From positions 1 to 41,923 of the forward strand of contig CAJTUF010000011.1 of assembly GCA_910579675.1 (NCBI GenBank): a stretch of 41,923 nt of DNA. Direction: 5' to 3'. The notes beneath the pieces were generated by a model. The model had not been told where the DNA came from. It ran no database searches and worked only from the letters and a program-made list of their open reading frames with translations. The stretch comes from an uncultured Muribaculaceae bacterium (lineage in GTDB: Bacteria > Bacteroidota > Bacteroidia > Bacteroidales > Muribaculaceae). Both the position numbers and the translations under genes were made by a program. Shown piece by piece: positions 33,644-39,881 of the stretch. Numbering within the stretch: the first letter of the stretch is position 1; the number at the start of each line of letters is the position of its first letter.

Positions 33644-35001
33644 GCCTTGATGCGGGCGATGGCCTCGTCAATGGTGCAGCAACATTGCTCGCCGGTGGTC
33701 ATATCCTTGAGCGCGAGTGTGCCGGGGTTGGCAAGCTCATTGTCGCCGATGATGGCGGTGAAGCGGGCTCCGAGTGCGTCGGCGCGGCCCATCTGCTTTT
33801 TCATCTTGGCGCAGTCGGGGTAGATCTCGGCTGCGATTCCTGCGGCGCGCATCTGCTTGAGCATGGCCATGGAGGCTGCGGCTTCCTTAGCTCCGAAATT
33901 GACAAACATCACATCGACGCCGCGAGAGGTTGCGGCGGGGAAGAGGTCGAGTGCGGTGAGCACATCATAGATGCGGTCGGCGCCAAACGAGATTCCTACT
34001 CCCGATAGCCCCGGCATACCGAACACTCCGGTGAGGTTGTCGTAGCGTCCGCCACCCGATATGCTGCCTATGGCATGGTCGAGAGCCTTGACTTCAATGA
34101 TGGTGCCAGTGTAGTAATTGAGGCCGCGAGCCAGACTCACATCGAGATCGAGCTCAGCGCGGAGACCGAGGGCGCGTGTGGCATCGACCACTTCGCGTAG
34201 CTCGGCCACGCCGAGGCTGCCGGTGGTGCTGGGAGCGAGCAGGGTTGAGAGGGCCTCCAGCCGCGCCTCTATGCTGCCCGAGATCGAGAGGATAGGCCGC
34301 AGCGCTTTGACCGACTCTTCGGAGAGGCCACGCTCGGCAAGCTCCTCCTCCACTTTCTCTATGCCTATCTTGTCAATTTTATCGATGGCCACAGTTATAT
34401 CGACCAGCTTGTCGGGGGCTCCGATTATCTCGGCTATTCCGGCAAGCACCTTGCGGTTGTTGAGCTTGATGGCCACCCGGATGCCGAGCCGGGCAAACAC
34501 CTCATCGGCCATCTGGAGCAGCTCCACTTCGTTGATAAGTGAGTCGGAGCCCACCACATCGGCATCACACTGATAAAACTCGCGGTAGCGGCCTTTCTGA
34601 GGGCGGTCGGCACGCCACACCGGCTGGATCTGATAACGCTTGAAGGGCATCTGGAGCTCATCGCGGTGCATCACCACATAGCGGGCGAAAGGCACTGTGA
34701 GGTCGTAGCGAAGACCTTTCTCGCAGATACGGGCGCCGAGGCGGGCGCAGTCGTGGTCTTCGAGCAGGTCGTTGTCGATATTGCGTATGAAATCGCCCGA
34801 GTTGAGCACCTTGAACAGTAGTTTGTCGCCCTCCTCTCCATACTTGCCCATGAGGGTCTGGAGAGTTTCCATCGAGGGGGTCTCGATGGGCGCGAAGCCA
34901 TACAGGCGGAACACTTCTCTGATTGTGTCGAAGATATAGTTGCGGCGGCTCATTTCGAGTGGGCCGAAGTCGCGGGTTCCTTTGGGTATAGAGGGTTTCA
35001 A
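33640..35001 (-). CDS. hisS: Histidyl-tRNA synthetase
   Basis: A 453-residue class II synthetase that charges tRNA-His. Motif 1 begins in PSIPKGTRDFGPLEMSRRNYI, motif 2 is in YQIQPVWRADRPQKGRYREFYQCDAD and the histidine-specific LARGLNYYTGTIIEV block is present. A C-terminal anticodon-binding domain follows (about 355-450). No ATG fits: the frame extends to 35190 through the upstream gene, which is not credible. The start is placed at the TTG at 35001 (TTG AAA CCC), giving the KPSIPKGTRDF N-terminus and the size typical of Bacteroidota HisS. It sits 25 bp behind the SLC45-type gene. Confidence 0.93.
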   Translation of the reverse strand: MKPSIPKGTRDFGPLEMSRRNYIFDTIREVFRLYGFAPIETPSMETLQTLMGKYGEEGDKLLFKVLNSGDFIRNIDNDLLEDHDCARLGARICEKGLRYDLTVPFARYVVMHRDELQMPFKRYQIQPVWRADRPQKGRYREFYQCDADVVGSDSLINEVELLQMADEVFARLGIRVAIKLNNRKVLAGIAEIIGAPDKLVDITVAIDKIDKIGIEKVEEELAERGLSEESVKALRPILSISGSIEARLEALSTLLAPSTTGSLGVAELREVVDATRALGLRAELDLDVSLARGLNYYTGTIIEVKALDHAIGSISGGGRYDNLTGVFGMPGLSGVGISFGADRIYDVLTALDLFPAATSRGVDVMFVNFGAKEAAASMAMLKQMRAAGIAAEIYPDCAKMKKQMGRADALGARFTAIIGDNELANPGTLALKDMTTGEQCCCTIDEAIARIKA

Positions 35002-35026
35002 GGTGATAAATGTTGGTTTGGGTTTA

Positions 35027-36382
35027 TTACTTATTTTTGAGGTCGGTTGTCGGCGCCTCACCATAAGTCTCTCGGATGAAGAGCACCGCCACGGCGCCGA
35101 GTGCCAGAAGCACTCCGGCTGCCACAAGCATATAGCTCTGGTTGCCGCCCAAGAGGTGGAGCACTGCTCCGCCCAGCGCGGCCGCCACAATCTGCGGCAG
35201 GCAGATCGTGCCGTTGAAGAGACCGAGATAGGCGCCTATATTGTCGCCTTTGAGCGAATTGGTCAGGATGGTGAATGGGAGCGCGAGCATTGCAGCCCAT
35301 GCGCAGCCTATGAGGAGATAACTGATGAAAAGAAGATACTTATCGGCAAGGAAGAGGGTCGATATGAATCCAACGGCTCCGAGCAGGAGGCTAAGGATAT
35401 AGATGGTCTTGTGATTACGGAAGCGGGGGATGACCATAGCCCATATCACCGAGCCGATGGCCTGGACGGCAAAGAGTGTTCCCACCCAGTTGCCGGCCTC
35501 CTGATACCCTTCCGATGCAACATCGTGGGTGCCCCACACGGCGCTGGCTATCGCTCCGTTGGTGTAGGTCCACATAAACAGAAATGCTGCCCAGCAGAAA
35601 AACTGCACCAGACCCACGGTCCAGAATGTGGATGGAGCCTCACGCAGAAGGCGCCCAAGACTGAACTTTTCATTCTTGCCTGTGGTGGCCGGATCAACGC
35701 CATGGAATCGGGCATACTCGGCCGGTGGCATCTCGCGGATGGTGATGAAGCTGTAGATCACGCAGAGGATCAGGATCGCGGCGCCGAGATAGAAGGAAAA
35801 TGTCACCGAGTCGGGCACCACTCCTTCGGGGGCTATATTGCTTATACCTATATAGGTGAGGATGATCGGGGCAAGATAACCTACCAGCGAACCGGCATTG
35901 CACAGGAAGCTCTGGATGGAGTAGGCCAGCCCCTTCTGTTTTTCATTGACCATGTCGCCAACAAGCATCTTGAAGGGCTGCATGGCCATGTTGATGGAGG
36001 TGTCGAGAAACATCAGCGCCACAAATCCGAAGATCATGGCCCCGCCAACAGCCAGCCCGAAGCTGCCGGCGTTGGGTAGCAGACACATCACGAGCACAGC
36101 CACCAAGGCTCCGATAAGAAGATAGGGCAAGCGGCGCCCGAAGCGGTTCCATGTACGGTCGGAAGCCACTCCCACCACCGGCTGCACAAGGATCCCCATG
36201 AGGGGAGGAAGAATCCAGAAATAGCTCAGGCTGTGGGGATCGGCCCCAAGGGTCGAGAAGATTCGAGAGATGTTGGCGCTCTGGAGCGCATACGCTATCT
36301 GTACTCCGAAAAATCCGAAGCTCAGATTCCACAGCTCGATGAAGCTGCGGTCGGCTTTCACTGTTGGCTGATTCATTGTCAA
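35027..36382 (-). CDS. SLC45-type MFS sugar transporter
   Basis: A 451-residue inner-membrane transporter with twelve predicted helices, similar to the SLC45/sucrose-type branch of the glycoside-cation symporters. Visible features are FSLxFFGVQIAYALQSANISRIF-like N-terminus, LVQPVVGVASDRTWNRFGRR (RWGRRRP-type loop), SINMAMQPFKMLVGDMV and ANISRIFSTLGA. In Bacteroidota such proteins often import maltose or other glucosides, which would suit the SusA-like enzyme at 17-19 kb, though the two loci are 16 kb apart. It is the first gene of the unit with hisS, the acetyltransferase and the Bcr-type MFS. No clear -7 element was found in the 150 bp upstream. Confidence 0.85.
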   Translation of the reverse strand: MTMNQPTVKADRSFIELWNLSFGFFGVQIAYALQSANISRIFSTLGADPHSLSYFWILPPLMGILVQPVVGVASDRTWNRFGRRLPYLLIGALVAVLVMCLLPNAGSFGLAVGGAMIFGFVALMFLDTSINMAMQPFKMLVGDMVNEKQKGLAYSIQSFLCNAGSLVGYLAPIILTYIGISNIAPEGVVPDSVTFSFYLGAAILILCVIYSFITIREMPPAEYARFHGVDPATTGKNEKFSLGRLLREAPSTFWTVGLVQFFCWAAFLFMWTYTNGAIASAVWGTHDVASEGYQEAGNWVGTLFAVQAIGSVIWAMVIPRFRNHKTIYILSLLLGAVGFISTLFLADKYLLFISYLLIGCAWAAMLALPFTILTNSLKGDNIGAYLGLFNGTICLPQIVAAALGGAVLHLLGGNQSYMLVAAGVLLALGAVAVLFIRETYGEAPTTDLKNK

Positions 36383-36533
36383 GTGTCTTTATGGCTTTGT
36401 ATTGTTTGATGATGGAGCCGCGCCAGGCTGCCGGTAAAAGAGATTGGTTGATGTAAGTATGATATATATTATTGCTATGATATGAGCGGGCAGTAGCGCG
36501 GTGTGATGATTTACGTGTATCAGAGGATGATGG

Positions 36534-37448
36534 TCAGATGGTCGATGCCATGTCGGAGGGGAGCACGAATGAGTACAGCAGTGCTATCTCTTCAGCCCAA
36601 CGGCTCTCGTCGGGGGTCTCGAGGATAAGAGGCACCCCGTCGGTGCGCGGGTCGGTCACCAGTCGCCTGAAGAAGTCAAGGCCTATCGTCCCCTCTCCCA
36701 GCGGAGCATGGCGGTCGACTCTCGATCCGAGCCCTTTCTTGGAGTCGTTGATGTGCATCCCGGCAAGATATGAGGCTCCGATCTCGCGGTCAAACTCATC
36801 CCACATGGCCCGGTAGCCATCTTCGCTCACCAGATCGTAGCCTGCGGCAAAGGCATGGCAGGTGTCGATACACACACCTACGCGGCTTTTGTCGTTGACG
36901 CCCGCTATGATGCGGCCTATCTGGGCAAACGAGAAGCCGAGGTTGCTCCCCTGCCCTGCCGTGTTTTCGATCACGGCCTTGACCCCCTGCGAGCTTTCGA
37001 GCGCAAGGTTGATGCTCTCGGCTATCAGGTCAAGACATGCCTCCGGCTCCAGCTCGCCGAGGTGGCTTCCGGGGTGGAAGTTGAGCTTGGTAAGCCCGAG
37101 CTGGCTGCAACGGGCCAATTCATCGGCAAATGCCTCGCGGCTCTTGGCCAACTTCTCTGGGTCGGGGCTTCCGAGGTTGATCAGATAGCTGTCGTGGGGC
37201 AGGATGGCATCGGCCACATAGCCTGCTTCGGCGCAGGCGCTGCGGAAGGCCGCTGCCTCCTTGTCGGAGATAGGCTTGGAGGTCCATCGCGACGGATTGC
37301 GGGTAAACAACGCAAAAGCTCCCGCTCCTATGGCAAGGGCGGCCGCAGGACTATGGCTCACGCCCGGCGAAGCCGATACATGGGCACCGATATATTTGCC
37401 GGTCAGCGCGGCGAGGCGCGGCCCGGTGAGGGTTTCATTCTGTTTCAC
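36534..37448 (-). CDS. nfo: Endonuclease IV (deoxyribonuclease IV)
   Basis: A 304-residue zinc enzyme that nicks DNA at abasic sites in base-excision repair. Family landmarks are GKYIGAHVSASPGVS, FALFTRNPSRW, LTKLNFHPGSHLG, VIENTAGQGSNLG, GVCIDTCHAFAAGYD, GMHINDSKKGLGSRVDRHAPLGEG and LILETPDE; they supply the His/Asp/Glu zinc ligands. An ATG at 37457 is in frame, but it overlaps the -7 element. The GTG at 37448 just after the predicted transcription start is preferred, giving a nearly leaderless mRNA. It is divergent from trpS. Confidence 0.93.
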   Translation of the reverse strand: MKQNETLTGPRLAALTGKYIGAHVSASPGVSHSPAAALAIGAGAFALFTRNPSRWTSKPISDKEAAAFRSACAEAGYVADAILPHDSYLINLGSPDPEKLAKSREAFADELARCSQLGLTKLNFHPGSHLGELEPEACLDLIAESINLALESSQGVKAVIENTAGQGSNLGFSFAQIGRIIAGVNDKSRVGVCIDTCHAFAAGYDLVSEDGYRAMWDEFDREIGASYLAGMHINDSKKGLGSRVDRHAPLGEGTIGLDFFRRLVTDPRTDGVPLILETPDESRWAEEIALLYSFVLPSDMASTI

Positions 37449-37454
37449 AATGTG

Positions 37455-37486
37455 CAAAATTACTCAAAATCTTCCACCCCTGCCAA
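37455..37486 (-). promoter_or_regulatory. -33/-7 promoter of nfo
   Basis: On the minus strand TTG (complement of 37484-37486) and TAATTTTG (complement of 37455-37462) are 21 bp apart. The predicted transcription start (about 37451) lies next to the GTG at 37448 and inside the alternative ATG region, so it decides the start codon. Confidence 0.75.
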
Positions 37487-37558
37487 AATTTGAATAAAAG
37501 ATTGCCCGCCACATCGCTTTGATAGGCACAAAGGTGGTGGTGATAGCGCCTTTTTTGC

Positions 37559-37566
37559 TAATTTTG
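37559..37566 (+). promoter_or_regulatory. -7 element TAATTTTG for trpS
   Basis: A TAnnTTTG match about 32 bp before the trpS ATG, with a T-run upstream. No TTG at 19-21 bp, so the -33 half is weak. Confidence 0.5.
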
Positions 37567-37597
37567 CAGTCTCAACAATAACCCTGTTTATCCAGCT

Positions 37598-38692
37598 ATG
37601 GCTTCAAACGATAAAAAAGAGATAGTATTGAGCGGCATACGCTCCACCGGTAATCTCCACTTGGGCAACTACTTCGGCGCGCTGTCGAAGTTTGTCAGGA
37701 TGCAAGACGACTATGACTCCAACTTTTTCATAGCCGATCTCCACGCCCTCACCACCAATCCCGACCCGGCAGAGCTCCATGCCAATGTCAAGAACATTGT
37801 GGCCGAATACCTTGCCGCCGGCCTCGACCCCGAAAAGGCCACCATTTTTGTGCAGAGCGACATACCCGAGGTGAGCGAGCTCTACCTTCTGCTCAACATG
37901 CACGTAGGCATAGGCGAGCTCATGCGCACCGCCTCCTTTAAGGACAAGGCCCGAAAGCAGCTCGGAATCCATGTCCCCGCCGCAGGCGAGAAAGACGACT
38001 CCGACGAGGATATCGAAAAGCAGATCATAGGCAATGAGAGCCGCAGCAAGCGCGTCAACGCCGGCCTCCTCACCTATCCCACCCTTATGGCTGTCGACAT
38101 CCTCATCCAGAAAGCCAACTGGGTGCCTGTGGGCAAGGATCAGGAGCAGCACCTTGAGCTCACACGCCGCTTTGCCCGCCGCTTCAACTCATTCTACAAG
38201 ACTGACATGTTTGTCGAGCCCGCCAACTTCAACTTCGGCGGTCAGGCAGTGAAGGTGCCCGGTCTCGACGGCTCGGGCAAGATGGGAAAGAGCGAAGGCA
38301 ACTGCATATATCTCATCGACGACGAAAAGACCCTTCGCAAAAAGGTGATGCGTGCCGTGACCGACGAAGGGCCCAAGGAGCCCAACCAGCCCATCTCCGA
38401 GCCGGTGGCCAACCTCCTCACCCTCATGGAGCTCACCTCGACCCCCGATACCGTGCAACACTTCCGCGATGCCTACGCCGATTGCTCCATCCGCTATGGC
38501 GACCTCAAGAAGCAACTCGCCGAGGATATACTCAAGATCACCCTTCCCATACGCGAGCGCATCCTCGACATCCGAGGCAACGACGAATATATCGGATCGG
38601 TGCTCCGTCGTGGTGCCGAGCGTGCACGCGAGCGCGCCGCAGCCACTCTGGCCGAAGCCCGCGAGGTGATGGGCATACGCCGATTCTATTGA
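37598..38692 (+). CDS. trpS: Tryptophanyl-tRNA synthetase
   Basis: A 364-residue class I synthetase that charges tRNA-Trp. The HIGH-equivalent is GNLHLGNYFGAL, and the KMSKS-equivalent is KMGKSEGN. Additional family blocks are FFIADLHALTTNPDP, SELYLLLNMHVGIGELMR and VPVGKDQEQHLELTR. There is a family-typical insertion with charged residues (about 125-140, AAGEKDDSDEDIEKQ). It is a single gene with its own promoter and followed by a GC-rich hairpin. Confidence 0.96.
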   Translation: MASNDKKEIVLSGIRSTGNLHLGNYFGALSKFVRMQDDYDSNFFIADLHALTTNPDPAELHANVKNIVAEYLAAGLDPEKATIFVQSDIPEVSELYLLLNMHVGIGELMRTASFKDKARKQLGIHVPAAGEKDDSDEDIEKQIIGNESRSKRVNAGLLTYPTLMAVDILIQKANWVPVGKDQEQHLELTRRFARRFNSFYKTDMFVEPANFNFGGQAVKVPGLDGSGKMGKSEGNCIYLIDDEKTLRKKVMRAVTDEGPKEPNQPISEPVANLLTLMELTSTPDTVQHFRDAYADCSIRYGDLKKQLAEDILKITLPIRERILDIRGNDEYIGSVLRRGAERARERAAATLAEAREVMGIRRFY

Positions 38693-38718
38693 TCATATAT
38701 TCAATCTCCATATACCGT

Positions 38719-38754
38719 TCAGGGCCGGTGGCGCATCAGCGCTCCCGGCCCTGA
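38719..38754 (+). terminator. GC-rich hairpin after trpS
   Basis: A perfect 10-bp stem TCAGGGCCGG / CCGGCCCTGA with an inner GCGC-atca-GCGC stem. It lies 27 bp after the trpS stop. There is no T-run, so it may be a transcript-end stabiliser. Confidence 0.6.
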
Positions 38755-38792
38755 CTGCCCTTACAGCCACCCTCATCGCCCCCGCGGCCCAC

Positions 38793-38860
38793 GTAGGGCT
38801 GCCTCCCCGGAGCAGCCTCACCCGCGACGCCCCCAGCGGCCAAATGGCCCCACCGCGACG
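38793..38860 (+). repeat. GC-rich interspersed repeat, copy 1
   Basis: First of three roughly 67-bp copies of GTAGGGCTGCCTCCCCGGAG followed by CAGCC, CACC(C)GCGACGCCCCCAGCGGC and AAATGGCC. It contains a GGCTGC/GCAGCC stem and a GGCC/GGCC stem, so it can form two hairpins. No coding potential is evident. Confidence 0.8.
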
Positions 38861-38875
38861 ATGCCCGCGCCCAAT

Positions 38876-38942
38876 GTAGGGCTGCCTCCCTGGAGCAGCC
38901 GCACCGCGACGCCCCCAGCGGCAAAATGGCCGCACCGCGACG
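38876..38942 (+). repeat. GC-rich interspersed repeat, copy 2
   Basis: Second copy, in the same orientation and only about 15 bp after copy 1, with a few substitutions (CCTCCCTGGAG, CAGCGGCAAAATGGC). It ends in another CACCGCGAC core. Confidence 0.8.
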
Positions 38943-39008
38943 CCCACCCGGCGCGTAGCGCCCAAAGCCGCATAGCGGCGAACCTGAGGGGTGGCCCCAC
39001 TCAAAGGC

Positions 39009-39225
39009 GCGCGTAGCCGCCGCAGAGTGGGGTCGACGCGGCGCAAAGAAAAACGCTCAGCGTCAGCCGAGCTCCCCACCGCGACACCCATCCCGACCAA
39101 GGAGCTCGGCTGACGCTGAGCATATCACAATAAGCCCTCCTAACCCCGGGCTGCGGCCCCTATGGGGGCTCTTGCCCGGGGCAACCCTCAAGGTGCGCCG
39201 CCAAAGCGGCTTGGCGGCTACGCGC
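39009..39225. repeat. Nested large palindromes between repeat copies
   Basis: A 21-bp perfect inverted repeat has arms at 39055-39075 and 39101-39121 and a 25-nt loop. It is enclosed by a 13-bp repeat GCGCGTAGCCGCC (39009-39021) / GGCGGCTACGCGC (39213-39225). A further CCCCACTC/GAGTGGGG pair lies at about 38995-39032, and the CACCGCGAC core recurs in the loop at 39079. No gene is credible here. The structure could be a repetitive element, an end of a small non-autonomous mobile element or a DNA-binding site. Confidence 0.8.
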
Positions 39226-39348
39226 GCTCCTCGTCGCCGCAACCATCGTCGCCGGGGCGGATGCACCGGGGTGCATCCCTACAAGTCGCTTCAAACCAAC
39301 CATATAACGAATCTAACACGCTAATCGAGTCGCCGCAATGCCTCCCCT

Positions 39349-39413
39349 GTAGGGCTGCTTCCCCGGAGCAGCCGCACCGCGACGCCCCCAGTGGCCAAAA
39401 GACCGCACCGCGA
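39349..39413 (+). repeat. GC-rich interspersed repeat, copy 3
   Basis: Third copy in the same orientation, 400 bp after copy 2, with substitutions (GCTTCCCCGG, CAGTGGCCAAAAGACC) and ending in CACCGCGAC. The CACCGCGAC core occurs about seven times in 38.8-39.4 kb, mostly with these copies. Confidence 0.8.
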
Positions 39414-39445
39414 CCCCCACTCAGCATTTTTCTTTGACAAAAATT

Positions 39446-39475
39446 TTGGCAAATTGCGATAAATCACTAATTTTG
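39446..39475 (+). promoter_or_regulatory. -33/-7 promoter of the structured RNA region
   Basis: TTG at 39446-39448 and TAATTTTG at 39468-39475 with a 19-bp spacer, a full consensus match in AT-rich DNA. The start is predicted near 39480, about 400 bp before the next coding region, so it drives a long structured leader or a separate RNA. Confidence 0.78.
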
Positions 39476-39479
39476 CCGA

Positions 39480-39819
39480 TGCTGACCGCCTTGCTGAGGC
39501 CCGGTCCTCGGGTTATATGCGGGTGGGGAAGCGACAACATACATATGAAAAGCGTTTACTTAGCGCTATCTTCTTGACAATCGGAAATCTGGAAATTTCT
39601 AATCTCAGTCAAGGACTTAGCAACGGTAGATGCCTATGTGGATATGACAATTCCACCATGAGAGCGATGTAGGCCACCCGGCCCGACGCCGCCCCATTGG
39701 TGCTTTATTTTCATATCGGCGTGAGGCCTCTGCGTTGCTCGTTCTACTGCGATGGGCGATGCCAGAGCCTCAAAGTGTGGGACGAGCAACAAGTAAGGAC
39801 CCCACGCTTTTTATTTTAT
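39480..39819 (+). ncRNA. Putative structured RNA of about 340 nt
   Basis: No coding frame is convincing; between promoter and terminator the sequence forms successive helices. They are CTTGAC/GTCAAG (39573-39613) with inner GAAAT/ATTTC, GCCTA-GTGGA/TCCAC-TAGGC (39632-39674), GGCC-ACGCCG/CGGCGT-GGCC (39680-39728) and GTTGCTCGTTC/GGACGAGCAAC (39734-39790). The last helix interleaves with the terminator stem (39772-39810), so the two form a pseudoknot or exclude each other. I compared it with RNase P, tmRNA and SRP RNA signatures and found none; 6S-type RNA is not excluded. It is either a free small RNA or an attenuating leader of the gene at 39882. Confidence 0.6.
39772..39819 (+). terminator. 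Intrinsic terminator of the structured RNA
   Basis: Stem AAAGTGTGGG (39772-39781) with CCCACGCTTT (39801-39810), ten pairs including one G-U, followed by TTTTTATTTTAT. It ends 63 bp before the ATG of the repeat protein gene, so read-through or a second promoter would be required for that gene. Confidence 0.8.
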
Positions 39820-39881
39820 CAATCATATTCACATAAGCCGACAGCGCAGGGGCCCGGCACCGGCTCAAAACCTTACTCTAT

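Noticed and set aside
34940..36079. 379-residue plus-strand frame opposite the SLC45-type gene
   Set aside because: His/Gly/Glu-rich composition without domains; the minus strand encodes a clear 12-helix transporter.
38693..39437. Arg/Pro/Ala-rich frames of 60-135 residues after trpS
   Set aside because: They follow the GC-rich repeats and palindromes, occur on both strands and lack starts with promoters.
39480..39819. RNase P RNA, tmRNA or SRP RNA in the structured region
   Set aside because: The conserved GAGGAAAGTCCGG-type, tag-peptide and GGAAGCAG-type signatures are absent.
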